Below, piece by piece: positions 48,092 to 60,882 of a stretch of 64,000 nt of DNA. The notes beneath the pieces are model-generated. The model ran no database searches. It saw only the letters and a list, made by a program, of their open reading frames with translations, and was not told the DNA's origin. The DNA comes from Umbelopsis ramanniana AG. Lineage: Eukaryota; Mucoromycota; Umbelopsidomycetes; Umbelopsidales; Umbelopsidaceae. The DNA is taken from contig NW_026252129.1 of assembly GCF_025399195.1 (NCBI RefSeq), forward strand, positions 152,900-216,899, read 5' to 3'. Every line of letters begins with the position of its first letter. Within the stretch, counting starts at the first letter, position 1. A program made the translations under genes and the position numbers.

Positions 48092-48633
48092 ATCTGGCAT
48101 TCCCCACTTCAAGAACTCTCGTTGTGATATGCTCCAACTCTGCGTTTGGGTATATTGCAACGCTTTCAACGCCACGGCATTTAACGTCGGTATAACTGAT
48201 TCAAGACTACCCATACATCTGCTTATAAAATTTTTTTTTTTTTGGTTTCATCGTTGTGGGCGTTATGGCCACTGACACAGGTACATTATTGCCTGATCGA
48301 CAATGTAAAACAATCATATGTCGTGTGATTTTGTCGAACCGATGTTTTTATAACAGAAATGTTGAATTGGGATAGCAGGTAGAGCTATTCCATCATCATC
48401 AGGGTGGCATATTTTCAAGAGTTTTCTAGACTTGTTATATTAGTGGTTTTTTTTCTGGTTGCTATATGTAAAGCGTATCAACCACGGTCAGTTCAGTTTT
48501 GAATAAAGAAAGATTTTTCACAGGGTGATGTTTCGCATAATTCACATTTCTGAGTATTTGACACACCCATAAGCAAGATATATAAGACTGCGCTGTTTCT
48601 AGTTTTATTTTGGAAATTATCTTACTCTTCACA
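48092..48633. other. Intergenic upstream of the MFS transporter
   Basis: Contains a T run near 48229-48242 and a TATA-like element close to the transporter start. No gene seen. Confidence 0.5.
48579..48586 (+). promoter_or_regulatory. TATA-like box of the MFS sugar transporter
   Basis: TATATAAG, 48-55 nt upstream of the ATG at 48634. Confidence 0.45.
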
Positions 48634-50245
48634 ATGGATTCTAGACAATTAAAGTACCCGGGGTACATGGTGTTCTGCACCATCGTCGCCTGTATCGGAT
48701 CGTTCAGTCAAGGTTGGACTATTGGAAGTCCAAATATTCCTGGCGATGCCACGCATAACTGCGCCAATGGATACGCATACGTCAATAGTTCATTCTTACC
48801 TGACTGTTTGCCAATGAATTCGCTACTATGGTGAGTTCGGCATTGTTATACATGATATCAATTTGTTGACATTACTCTAATTCGTTCTACTCTGCGCGTC
48901 TAGGGGTTTTTCTGTTTCTTCATTTTGTATTGGTGGTCTCCTCGCCTCATTATTTGGTAATTACCCATTAACCCGAATGGGTCGCAAGAAGACTTTAGTA
49001 GTCAATAATATTGGATGGGTGGTTGGAGCCATCCTCATTGCATTCTCTACGAATCCCGCCATGTTCACTATTGGAAGAATCTTCTGTGGTATTTCTTGCG
49101 GTCTCGGAGCTCTTGCCACAACAACTTATGTAGGAGAGATTTCCACTATTCAAGGCCGTGGTGCTATGGGCAGTATGAACCAGCTACTCGTTGTCATTGG
49201 TATTCTCTTGTCTAATCTAATTGGATTACCATTGGCCAATGTCCCTCTCTGGCGTCTCAACTATGCTTTGGTCGCTGTTCCTGCCATTGTTCAAGCACTC
49301 TTAATGTCCATGTGTGTCGAATCTCCTCGTTACCTTGTCTCACAGAACAGACTTCAAGAAGCCAAAATTGTTCTTCAGAAATTGAGACCTAATGCTGATG
49401 TTAGCCTTGAATTTCAAGAAATTGTCGCTGGTCAAAGAGGTGAACAATATTCTGAAGTCCCCACTGACTCAAAGGCAGGAAACAATGAATTGGCACCTTT
49501 GCAACAAGGTACTGAAAAGTCCATTTCACAAGAATTTGGAGCTGAGGAATCTGCCGAAATTGGTGTCAGTCCTCACGAAAAGTCTCATGAAGCCATGTCC
49601 ATTATCCAACTCTTCAAACATCGTGTTGTTCGCATCATCACCTTTACTGTCATCTTCCTTCACTGCACTCAACAGCTGTCCGCTATCAACGGTGTCATGT
49701 ACTATTCCACCACTATCTTCCTCAGCGCTTATGATGCCCAGACTTCCATGTACATGGCCATTGGAACATCAGGTCTCAATTTGGTGTGCACTTTAATTCA
49801 AGTTGCATTAATCGATCGCGTCGGACGTCGTTTCCTATTGATTCTGTCTCAAGCTGGCGCTTGTCTTTTCTGTATCACATTGGTCATTGGAGGTTACTTT
49901 GTCATCAACGAGCTTCTCGTTGCTTCGGTTTTCTTATTCGTTGCTTCCTTCGCTATTGGTCTTGGTCCTATCCCATGGATGATTACATCAGAATTGTCCC
50001 CAACATACGCTGCTTCCTCAATGGGTGCCATTGCCACTTGTGCCAATTGGTCTATGAACTTCCTCATCGGTCTCGTTTTCCCTACTTTGATGGATTCCTT
50101 GAACTCATTTGCTTTCATCATCTTTGGATGCATCCTTTTCGTATCCACCATCATCACTATTCTCTTTGTTCCAGAGACAAAGGGAAAGCCTATCGAACAG
50201 GTTTTCGCAGAGTATGATAAAAAGTATGGTGGTAGCAAGCAATGA
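48634..50245 (+). CDS. MFS sugar transporter (glucose-transporter superfamily)
   Basis: Exons 48634-48830 and 48904-50245 give 512 aa, with 12 predicted helices. Sugar-porter signatures are present: GNYPLTRMGRKKTL after helix 2, GRIFCGISCGLG, an ESPRYLV motif at the end of the first half, QQLSAINGVMYYSTTIF in helix 7, DRVGRRFLL and the C-terminal PETKGKPIEQV. The loop between helices 6 and 7 is long and Glu/Gln-rich. The first extracellular loop (NIPGDATHNCANGYAYVN) has a Cys pair. The closest match by eye is the yeast vacuolar YBR241C/VPS73-like branch or animal GLUTs; substrate is not determined. The second exon is intronless over 1.3 kb, unusual in this window. Confidence 0.9.
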
Positions 50246-50637
50246 AAACCTTAACAACCACAATACTACTACAGTATCCTGTATAGATAGTTGTTTATAT
50301 TTCTTTTCCAATTTCGCTATTAAAATTATTTACATTTAAACATATCGCATTGTTGGAATTGATGAATTTGCATGAATCATAGCGATTGTTTGTTTGTATG
50401 TTTGCACGCAGGTTTGGATATTGAACTCCATTGAAACAGAGTTTAATCAAGTTACACTTAACGTTATTTGACAAATGCCTCAACGATCAATGTCGATTTG
50501 AAAAATTGATAGAGTATTAGTGCACTAAATTTTTTATTAAAACTTTATGTACAAAAATCAGGTAGGCTCAAGCTACCTCATGGCTGTGATGTTCCTACAC
50601 ATACTAGAAATTGATGAAGGGATTGAGCCATACATGT
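50246..50637. other. Intergenic, convergent 3' ends
   Basis: Between the MFS transporter and IPI1 stop codons. Nothing recognised. Confidence 0.45.
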
Positions 50638-53600
50638 TTAAAGATGAAGTATTTCTTGGAAGTAGCATTGCGTCTCTGAGGAGAGTATATCATCTTGAAG
50701 GAGGCTATGTTAGAATCAACAGTACATGGAATTGGTTGCTCAAACAGTGTTATTTACCTTGTCTGCATCTATTTATGGCAGTCAGCAGCTTTTCGGGTAT
50801 GTTGCTAGAGTAGTAAAGGAATTCAACAACCTGTCGTTGTTGCTGATGTGGTAAGGAGATGAAAGGTCCAAATACTTCTCCTGATGGTACATGTTTTAAG
50901 TATGAAATTACACAAAATAGCCATTCAAGTTGCAACCCGAAATACCTTTTGTTGACAAATTGACGAAAAAGTAGGGAATGAGCGACATTTGCAAAGAAAC
51001 GAAGAACTAAAAGAATTCCATAAGTAAGAATTGATTATATCAAGAGCTCAATCAATGAAAGCACTGTATACCTGTTGTCCAAAAAGCTTCTCCCCACCAT
51101 GTTTGGCCACGCTACATAACAAGTCCAGAATATTCTACAAGAATAACGTCGACAAGTTAGATTTCCAAATAAATCTTATACGCACACAGCGCTCGATATA
51201 GTACGTACTGCAGTAGTCTCCAAGTTATTAGATCTGATCTCCCATAGCAACTTCGGTAAAGTCAGTAGCCATACGCGCATCTTTTCGGTAAATATGGCGT
51301 TGTGACGAACAGTGAAATTGCCATTGTATTGGGGCTCAAATTGAATCTAATATGAAGAATGTAAGTACCGCAAGATGGATGGACAATATTCCTACAATGA
51401 AGTGTGCACATACCATATACACCCTGGACAAAAATCCTAATGCAATATGTTTAGATTGCGAGTTCGCCCCAAGTCGATTATAATAGGCTAAAAAGGCTTC
51501 GAATAGTTCAGTTTGCTCGTCAGTTGGTAAGCTGTTGAGCAAACCCCAAATGCTTGGAAGTAACGCCTGCAGCTGATCTGCTCTAAAGTCACTTGTGGCT
51601 GTTGTCATACCCTCAGGCATGACAGTTAATTTTGGTTTCTTAGCGGCATTCTGATTAAGGTTCTGAAGTGTGATATTAGAGCTTGTACTAGACGACATAA
51701 AACCATAATCATTTGACGTACTTCTCTTCCTAGTAAGTCGAGGACATGATCCACAACATGATCAGTCCAGGATGCTAGCGCTTGCGGTTTTTCTGTTACA
51801 GGTTGTTTACGTTTGCCACTTGCTTTTACTTGAGTCAGCTTGGACGATGAAGTATTGAAAGTTGCCATCTCTCTAGCCTGGATGGTTTTTATAGCCATTA
51901 AAAACAGTGATGTCAATTCGCAAATGATGATATTCATTTCTTGAATGGTTGCATCAGCCTACAGAGATAAGTCCAACGGTTAAAATATCACACTGCGTAG
52001 CCATGTCCGGTACTTTGACCCATCCATACCTTTTGATCTCGTCGTCCTAGACTATCTCGGCCGTATGGGAAATATGTCATAAAGTGTTTCAGAATGACTT
52101 CTAGTTGAGTATTTAAAAACCCAATTGTCATGTCTTCACCAATATTGTCGTTTAGTGATGCTCTCCAAAGTACAGCCATAATTTTGAGTACAAGGTGAAG
52201 GGTTTGTAAAGCTGGCGTGTACGTTATCGGTGCGGATGCTGAGAACACAGATGGGGCCGTATCTAGCCATGCAGATAGTAGAGAAGGTTGGAAAATTTGA
52301 ATTAATGACTACAAATGAGGTAAGACTATCAGTAATGACATTCATCTTGAACTGGACAGATACAAGTGGATAAATTTATACCTTAGTGTTATCATATTCT
52401 CGGCTGGCAGTTGATTTGCTGTCTGGGGCAGACTCATCTGATGTGTTTGATTTTCCTTGCTCTTTAGCAGTGATTCCCGTCCCACTATTTATATCGGTGC
52501 TTTCAAATAAATTCAGATGAGAGAACGAGGAAGTAGCATAGGCTGAATTGGTAAGTGTTGGCGCGAATGACTGCGCCTTGGGGTCGCTTGGTTTATAATT
52601 CACCTGCAAATAAATCTGTCAAATGCTGAAGTTATACGCTGTGCGATCTGCGTGGGGTCCACCATACCGTTCCATCTGCATGCCAAGTGATTTGATCCAT
52701 GTCACCACCATCTTGCTTATTCAAAAACTTCAGACGAAATCTCTTTTTAGCACTCTCGTCACTCAAGTACTCAACAAAGAACCAATAAGGGTCATTGGAG
52801 CCGCGAGACAAGCCAGCATTGAGAAGGTTATAAATGCTAGACAAGACATCAACTTTAGCCTTGTGAGAATGAAGGCCACTCTTGGAGGCTACATTCTTCA
52901 CTGACGAGCTTGTCATGTTTGATGTCATATTAGGTAAACCAGAAACATGGGCTTTTGAAATATTTGATGCATTGGAGTCTACGGCGATCAAGGAGATATA
53001 GTTTCCCAATACCTGCATACGAAGTTAGTTTGGGAACTTCAACATGTATACTGCTAAAGAGTAGAATTACCTTATCCCAATATCTTGATACGATGAACTC
53101 TGGTGCTAAATCAATCCACAAATCCATAAACTTGATGGCGTCTGCCCTCACATCTTCATAAATGTGAGTGATTGCTGAGCAGGTGTAGATAGTCAACAAT
53201 GACAAAAATGGTACGATTTCGGTCTATGTCAAATGGTCAATTATATGTATAGGCTGTATACTCTCCATGTCGATCAACAAACCTTTTCTAATTCCGGGAA
53301 CGAGCTTTTTAGAAATTGTAACAGAGCTTTGCGTACATCTCGATCCTAAAAAATCCAATTAATGCTGCTATAATGACCTGCGCTAAAATTCGATGTACTT
53401 ACTTCATCAACAAGGATCTTCAAACTTGCGTTGACAATTGAGTTTAGTGATGCTGAAAGTAAACCTGGGTGCTTCTCGCACATGTCTTGGATCTGTTGTA
53501 TGGCCTCTGTAGTGAATCAAAGGATCTGTTAGTGTCTTCAAATTAAGGTTGAAACAAATTTGATCGATTTCTACCTTTACGGGTGCCCGCACTGTAATGT

Positions 53601-53878
53601 CGCATTTGTGACAACAAGGTCGATAACGTTAAATTTCGAGAATTCGTCAAGAGATTGCTTTTGTCTTCAGTAATGCTCTGATTTGGTAGACTAATAGTCT
53701 TGGACTTGAATGAAGTGTCAGTGAAGTTGTCAGCGACAGCCTTCTTTTTACCGACTTTCAGTCGAGTTTTCTAAGGATAGAGTTTAGCCATGTATCTTAT
53801 CATATGTCGTATTCGAATGTAGGAGCATACCTTGAAATCTTCATTCTTTGCCTGCCTCTTTTTCCTTGCGTTCGGCAT
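50638..53878 (-). CDS. ipi1: Pre-rRNA processing protein IPI1/TEX10 (Rix1 complex), long form
   Basis: Fifteen exons: 53878-53831, 53770-53575, 53506-53403, 53345-53283, 53223-53071, 53012-52668, 52603-52382, 52308-52030, 51958-51722, 51662-51414, 51346-51209, 51134-51072, 51006-50946, 50880-50758 and 50675-50638, giving 772 aa. Ipi1 works with Rix1/Ipi3 in 60S ribosome maturation. The N terminus MPNARKKRQAKNEDFKKTRL and KVGKKK is the family start. HEAT-like repeats follow (LLSQMRHYSAGTRKEAIQQI, DVRADAIKFMDLW), with late conserved segments FLSRVYMIQFEPQY, WLLTLPKLLWEIRSNNLETT and FGPFISLPHQQQRQVVEFLY. It is more than twice yeast Ipi1 (334 aa) and resembles animal TEX10. The last, short exon is the least certain part. 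Confidence 0.83.
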
Positions 53879-53991
53879 TGTGCTTGAGTATGAAAGAAAG
53901 TGTAAAAAAAAAAAGGCAGTCCCACCCCTTGATTTTTGAATTGAAATTTCGACAGCAAGCCACTAAGAAGTGTCAATACAATTTAGAAGCA

Positions 53992-55662
53992 ATGCTCCGG
54001 GTCGTAACTCACGTAAAACCCTTGGTGAACCGAAGCCTCTATGGTGCTTTAGAGGTCTCCGTTTGGTCAAAGAGCATTCAGTTCAATAAGTGTGCATTCA
54101 CAACTAGTGCATTCCGTTTGAATGACCAAAGTGCTGCTGGTAAGTAACTTGACGTATTGTCTATGAAAGACTGGCCGGTTCTTTATGTTGGGTTTTAACA
54201 GTGCTCGAAATAAAGCAGGTGTACAATCAGAAGATACGATTAATGTCTGTGGACAAGAATACACTAAGGATGAATGGACAAATGTCACTCCAAACATATT
54301 GTCCAAGACGTCTCGAAAGCTCCATCTTCACCAATCTCACCCAATTTCGATTATTCGTCAACGTATTGAAAACCATTTTGCTACATTCAAAGCTCTCAAT
54401 AGGTTTGAGCCCACTGTCACTACCAAAATGAATTTCGATGACTTGTGCATTCCTGCCGATCATCCCACACGTGTGAAGTCTGATAATTACTACATCAATG
54501 CCACCAACATGCTACGTGCGCACACATCCGCACACCAACTTCAGGGCCTAGAGTCTGGAGCAACTAAGTTCCTTATAAGTGGTGATGTTTACCGCCGTGA
54601 TGAAATTGACAGTTCTCATTATCCTGTCTTTCATCAAATGGAAGGCTTACAATACTTTGACATGGATCCAGAAATCACTGCTAAACAAGTTCAAGATGAT
54701 ATAGCATCTCAAGCTGAATTAGCAGCCAACACTGTTCAACTTGTCGACGATACTTTGGTCAAACCAGAAAACCCAATACAAGACCGACATGCTCCTGAAG
54801 CTGCTCAAGCTGTCGTTGCACATCTTAAGCATTCGTTAAATTCAATGGTTCGCGCATTATTCAAGGATGAACCCAATCTGCAAGTTCGCTGGATTGATGC
54901 CTACTTCCCTTTTACCAGTCCCAGCTGGGAGATGGAAATCTTCTACCAAGGAGAGTGGCTGGAAATTTGTGGATGTGGTATTGTTCGACAAGATTTGATG
55001 GATGCCGCTGGTAAGCCAGCATGCAGTGTTAAAACGGACCACCACCTCTACATAACACTGACACTTTCCTTCCCTGAATAGGTCTTCAAAATAAGATAGG
55101 ATGGGCATTCGGATGTGGACTTGAAAGATTGTCTATGGTTTTGTTCGATATTCCTGACATTCGTTTGTTTTGGTCGGAAGACGAAAGGTTTTTGAGTCAG
55201 TTCGCCGCTGGAGAAATCGTCAAGTTCAAGCCGTTCTCAAAGTTCCCTCCATGTTTGAAAGATATCAGTTTCTGGCTTCCTGAAAAGGACTGGAATGAAA
55301 ACAACTTTTGCGAAATTGTGCGAGGTGTTGCTGGCGACATTGTTGAAAATGTCACCAAGGTATTTTGGTTGTTGCGATGACTAAGTAGCCTTATACGTAC
55401 GAAAAAGTTAATCCCATATACCATGATTTTACAGATCGATGATTTCACACACCCAAAAACACAAAAGCGAAGTGTATGCTATAGAATTACATACCGATCA
55501 ATGGATAGGTAAATCATTCTCCAATCTTGTTTCAAGGCAACGGGTGCCAGATCTAATGCGCTATCCATACTTTTCAGAAATGTAACCAACGAGGAAATTA
55601 ATGCCATCCAAGAGAAAGTCCGCTCCACGGTGGAAGAAGACTTGTCCGTCCAATTGCGATAA
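53992..55662 (+). CDS. msf1: Mitochondrial phenylalanyl-tRNA synthetase (FARS2/Msf1)
   Basis: Exons 53992-54139, 54219-55010, 55082-55359, 55435-55508 and 55578-55662 give 458 aa, the single-chain mitochondrial form. An N-terminal presequence ([18 protein letters not shown]...) precedes the class II catalytic core: [33 protein letters not shown] (motif 2 region), [40 protein letters not shown] and motif 3 [20 protein letters not shown]. The C-terminal ferredoxin-fold anticodon-binding domain ([20 protein letters not shown] through [11 protein letters not shown]) is complete. It charges mitochondrial tRNA-Phe. Divergent from IPI1 over 113 bp. Confidence 0.95.
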
Positions 55663-55829
55663 AAAATAAACCGAGAGCTCATGTAAAAATAAAACAATAT
55701 CCATTATTACCCAAGCTCTTTACCTTGTTCAACGTATCCGAAAACATATCAAAAATTCATATTATTTTTTTACACTAATTTTATGCTTTTGAAGGAACAC
55801 GAAAATCTATTTACAGACGTTTCTTCTTT

Positions 55830-58292
55830 CTATTTCTGTGGCTCAGTCGTACTATTGGGTTCCAATCTGCTCACTCTCATTTTTTCAAGATTGATTGTGT
55901 AATCGAAAAACTCCTGGGTCAACTCGTTGGATCCAAAAGATAATGCAACTAATCTGAATAACAAATGAAATGTGTCAGCAACGTCTCAATGCTATAGTTT
56001 TAGAAGGCATTCCTTTTTTTTGGTTTACCTTGCCAGATTCAATTGTAGCATAAGATCGTCTTGGGTGGGTAATGGAAGAGATTCGCTAGCGGCTTGCTTT
56101 CTTGTTTCCACGAAACGTTCTTGTATATGCTAGGGAAAAGATGCGGTGAGCAAATCGCGTGCTGCGTCATTGAGCATGATCCAAATGGTTACCTCGGAAA
56201 CTGCTTGCGGAATATCATAATCTGAATATTTAAGTATATGAATGTATTTTCGGAAACTGCTGAGTACATTCTCAGCAACTTTCAGCGACCCATTGTCATC
56301 TGAAGCCAGCAGCGGCAAGCCCGCAGACTGGGAAAGTGGGACGACGCAATGACACTACATTGGAATTAAATGTCAGATGATCCAATACCCGTATTTCATC
56401 ATATTGCAGTGACTTACCGGGAACATTGACTTGGCTCGAGATAAAACGATGAATCCTATATCAGTACTTAAATCAAATTCATGGAAGGGATAGGCATATC
56501 CAAGGACTTGTTGCTGGATGACCTTGTTCAAAGCTCGCATATTCTTTACGCCTAGAGATATTATCAACATCTATGCGAAACGGCAAGGCGCCAATGCTGG
56601 AAATGCAGTTTACCTTGTTCCTTTAACGTTCCCTCCTTTAGCATTGTTTCGTCCACTAAAACAGTCGTTCCATCAAGCAATTGAAGTACTCCTGCGTGTA
56701 AATTTTCATCGTTGGATCTTGGATAGAAATTAGTGGTGTTCAAGACGTCTAGGGACAGAGGAAGTTCCACAAATGCTGGGAGGAGCTTCTGCAAAATGCT
56801 GGAGATGTGTCTGGTGGATGAGTTTGCCGATAAAAATTTACTCTGGATGGAATTTCCATTTTGAGCCGATTCTGCCGAAGTTTCTGAAGGAAACTCTGTG
56901 ACGTTAACGGAAAACTGTCCTAGTGCAAATGCGCCACGTTTTGAAGTTCTGAATTTGAGACGAATTTAAATATTAGTATTGCAGTTGTTAGTCGCTTGGT
57001 GAAGAAAGAATGAGAGTATCCTTACACGCGAGAAAGCAGTTGTAAAAGAACATATTCGGCAACCATGACATCGCCTCCGAAAGCGTTTCCAAGGTATTCT
57101 AATAACTGTGCTCTTAAATCACATGCTTGTTGCTTAGCCGCACTGATTTCATCTTTTGAAACTGGTAGAATGTCGATGCTGTTCACTTTTCTGCAATATA
57201 TACCATGGATGACGGGGGTATTGGGGAAAGATGCTTTAGGTAGGTCGAAGTCATCTATTGAATCCTCTGACGCGCCACTATGACTAGAACAATACCGACA
57301 CACAAAAAATCAGAGCACAGCTTTTTTTTTTACGTCAATAACACAGAAAACCCATCACTCAGTTACTTACCTGGGTTTGCTTAATATTCCAATGACCTCA
57401 ATTCGACTTCCAACCTCAATGTTTCTGTCAGCTCCATACAATTTTACAACCGCGTCAGAGTGAGGGATGCCAGGAAGGGGAAACTTATTTGTAGCATGAG
57501 AATCACTTTCGGGGTAATTAACTTCGCCAAGTGTCATATTTTCCAATTGCTGGTCTATGATGCATGTATGAAAAAGATTACTATACGTAACACACTGATG
57601 CAAACAGTATTGCTACTTACCGACGCTTGGATGATCTTGTTGCTTCATCCAGAGTGATTCTCCCGGTGGACTGACACAATACAACACCGAGCGCTCATCC
57701 AGCCACTCGTTTGGAATGCGACCTTCATTGAACTGATCCTGCATACAAGAGTTCCAGTTAGATTGGGTTGGGTGCAAATAGGAACGGAGGGACGAAAGTA
57801 GAGTAACATACAATAGCGCTAACATCCGCGTCACAGTACTTTGTACTTCGAAGTTGCTTTTCTCCAGTGGTGGCATTGAAAACTTCATGCAACTTCAAAA
57901 ATATTTCAGGTCCAAGATTGGAATCCTGTACCATGCATCGGAAACGAACAAGACTATCCACTGGTAAAGTTGCGGGATTGCTCAAGTTTAAAGAGGGGAT
58001 CTAAAAGTATGCGGTTTTGAATGAGTAAAGTTGACAAGTTGTGAGCTTGATATAATAAGTTCAAGGCAAATTTGATTCAAACCTTTGCAAGATCTAGATC
58101 TGATTGCAACATATCCTCAAGATATTTAGACGCATCGAATTCGGTTGGGCGATCACCTTTTGAAATAGATAGTTCTAATGGACTAGAGTTAGTTTTTGCA
58201 ATTTTATGCAAGATGGTAATGTAATTGAGCATACCAAAAAGATTCTCCAACACAAGTAGAGGATTAGCCACAATGTTCGTAGATTGAGTCAT
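55830..58292 (-). CDS. mcmbp: Mini-chromosome maintenance complex-binding protein (MCMBP/ETG1)
   Basis: Exons 58292-58083, 58000-57812, 57738-57621, 57554-57371, 57283-57026, 56948-56614, 56551-56418, 56354-56193, 56129-56029 and 55953-55830 give 604 aa (human 642). MCMBP binds MCM3-7 in place of MCM2 and helps assemble or unload the replicative helicase. Conserved stretches: VDSLVRFRCMVQDSNLGPEIF, WLDERSVLYCVSPPGES, DAVVKLYGADRNIEVGSRIEVIGIL, DLRAQLLEYLGNAFGGDVMVAEYVLLQLLSRV, LVDETMLKEGTLKEQGVKNM and QQQVLGYAYPFHEFDLSTDI. Budding yeast has no such gene. Convergent with FARS2 (167 bp). Confidence 0.92.
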
Positions 58293-59183
58293 CGCGTAGT
58301 TTTCGCGTTGGAAACTGTGAATAGATTTTCAAAGACGCCAAAACAGGCGGCATGCCCCTCAGTTGAAAATAAAGCCGTCACAGCACAGATTTTTTTTTTG
58401 GCTTGCTTCAGATTAAAACTCAGTATGTCACTAAGAGAGGTGTGCGACATCATTCCATTGTCCTCCCAAAGATATTCGTTCATAAAGCTGTTCTTTCAAG
58501 GTGTCGCGTTTCACAGACTTTCCGCTCTTTCAATTCAGTTTAAAATGGGGGTATTCTTATTTCCTTAATATACTTTACGTGATGCCTTAACTCATGACCG
58601 TTGGCGTTGCTGTCATGCGATAATTTATCCGGTTAGCAATATTAACAAGCTCAAAAGTGGCTGCGTGTGGCGAAATTGCGCTAAGTGATAACCGATTCAA
58701 CTACATCATCCCGTAAAAGATGCGACAGGGACATGAGGTCATGCTATAGAGAAACAAATAGCGCGGTGAAAGGATAGGATTTTAAAAAAAGATTTTCACA
58801 GGGGATAGATCATCCCCAAAAAAAAAAAAATTCATCACAACGCAAGTTGAAGTCTTAACAGAGGTTGAGGACCTCTTGACGAGCTCATACAAATGAGCTA
58901 AATAAAGATTGGTGTCTTGTTACACTAAAGCCAAAAATATCTACAAAACATGACATGGGGAAAAATCCATCCCAAGTGCCATGATCCCTTCCCAAAAGGG
59001 CGCGCTTAGAAATCCTCCAATCACAGAGTATGCGAAGAGACCCTGGACTGCCATGTTGGTCAACGGGGGCGGACCTACAACTTTTTTATAGAGTGACTTT
59101 TCTCGGTGTGTGTGCAGAAAGTTGTCTTCTTATAAACTGATCTTTATGCTCATTCCCCTTTTTATTTGTCCGCTGAATTGCTA
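58293..59183. other. Divergent upstream region of MCMBP and the next gene
   Basis: 0.9 kb with A/T runs near 58390 and 58818-58830. No exon or RNA gene seen. Confidence 0.5.
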
Positions 59184-60518
59184 ATGTCCCATTTCGATTC
59201 AAAAGCTTGCGAGCAGCAAGATCGTCGAACGTCTTCAAACTTTCAATGGCCCTCTCCTACTCAAACTCCTCTACTATACAGTGATATTTCAATCAAAGAT
59301 ATTCTGGATACCTATCAACATGACGTGGAGCTATTAAAGGTCATATTACTAGCGAAAGCAGAGGAAGACAAGGTATCTTTAATACGCTCGTGCTATTTCT
59401 GATATTGGTGGTGTTTCATTCTAATCGAATTATACTTTCTTAGAAACGAACGGCTGAAGAGAATTGTAAAGCCGAGGAAGCTCGATTAAGATCTAAAACG
59501 ATAGAACTGGAGTTACTACGAGAATCCAAAGCACCCAACAGTGCAGGTGTTCACTTCACACACCCAAGCGATCCTCAATTACCAGGTATGAGACCTAATG
59601 TAACATGTAAGGATCACTTGACAGCCTCAGATTTTTCTTTTTTTTAAGTGTCTAAACGAATTGAAACCTTTCTCTCCCTATAACCTAATGCGTGATATGA
59701 TATAGCCATACCAGACGATAGACATGCATCACCAATGTCTTTGTTATCCGATCGCTTCGTCCCAACCTCCACAGGGTCTCCTAATAGCTTCACTTATGCT
59801 GAACCTTTCGGTACCTTATTTTCATCCTTACCCAATTCATCGCCTGAGCATACACCTCAACTGTCTACGAAAAAGTCAGTCTCTTTCATTTTTCTTGACC
59901 CTTTTTCAATACTTCTACTAACGTGAAAATTTGCCGCTCAATAGAGATCATTTTTCTGAGTCTGACAAGCACATGGACTTCTTTCGAGATCCATCCAATT
60001 ATAAACATCAAGTCGATTCCGACGGCTTGGACTTTGGAAATCCCCTTTCGCCATCTTCACGGATACCATCGCATTATGAATCAAGGCAAACGCATAAGCG
60101 CTCTCATTCCATGGCCAGCAGTTTGTCCTTGATGGGACCATCCTCTGATATAGACCCTGAAAACGTTCCACATGAGCAAGTCATGGAAGCATTAAGAGCA
60201 AAAATTCAACGAACGAGGAATCAAGCTGGACCATCCACTGTAAGGCATCAACCACCCTTACGGCATCGGAGGTCACATAGTGCTGCTGTTCAACGATCAA
60301 AAGGCGAGGGTTCTTCGAGGTCACCTTCCACCGACTCCTTATCCATTCCAGGCGAATTATCCACTTCCCCACATGACTCAGGTGCTCTTATAGAAACCGA
60401 AGTTTCACAGGAGTCAATAGTAACCTCATCATTAAAGCCCGTACAAGAAATCGATGCGGCTATAACGAATGTAAAATATGATACCAATTCACAGGATGAA
60501 CAGACTGGCGACCGATGA
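59184..60518 (+). CDS. Uncharacterised Ser-rich protein with a short coiled coil
   Basis: Exons 59184-59372, 59444-59585, 59706-59874 and 59945-60518 give 357 aa. Near the N terminus, SIKDILDTYQHDVELLKVIL leads into a charged helix (AKAEEDKKRTAEENCKAEEA, RLRSKTIELELLRES). This type of Lys/Glu helix is seen in fungal transcription regulators, but no DNA-binding domain follows. The rest is a long disordered Ser/Pro/His region with SP sites and basic clusters (HQPPLRHRRSHSA). The intron at 59875-59944 opens with the weak donor GTCAGT, but the join keeps frame. No function is assigned. It looks like a phospho-regulated nuclear or signalling protein. Confidence 0.65.
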
Positions 60519-60882
60519 CAAGGGAGAGGGGGATAATAATAAGCCAAACAGTAGTTCTGTGTCACAAGTAAAGCGGATCTCAAACTGTTCTCAACCAGGT
60601 TTGATCAAAGCATGCTTCCGCGGCCGGGACTAAAATGGTAATTGTGCCCTTGCAACCAAAACGCCAGTCATTATTCCAAAGCAAAACATGTACAGTTATC
60701 ACAGAAGGTGTTTTCATATATATACATATAAAGAAAAGAAAAAACTTCACAAAATATACAATCTAGGTAGCAGTTTATGTTAGCGGAACAAAGGCTGAAC
60801 AGATAAACTACCATGGTCACGTATGCTCCTGATTACAGCGCCAGCAATAAGTGGCTGGGGACACATTTGGGCAAATGAGCTG
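60519..60882. other. Intergenic, convergent 3' ends
   Basis: Between the two uncharacterised coiled-coil genes. An AT-rich TATATA stretch lies at 60715-60730. Nothing else seen. Confidence 0.45.

Noticed and set aside
50547-50813. 88-aa plus-strand frame
   Set aside because: Overlaps the antisense of conserved C-terminal IPI1/TEX10 exons; likely a shadow.
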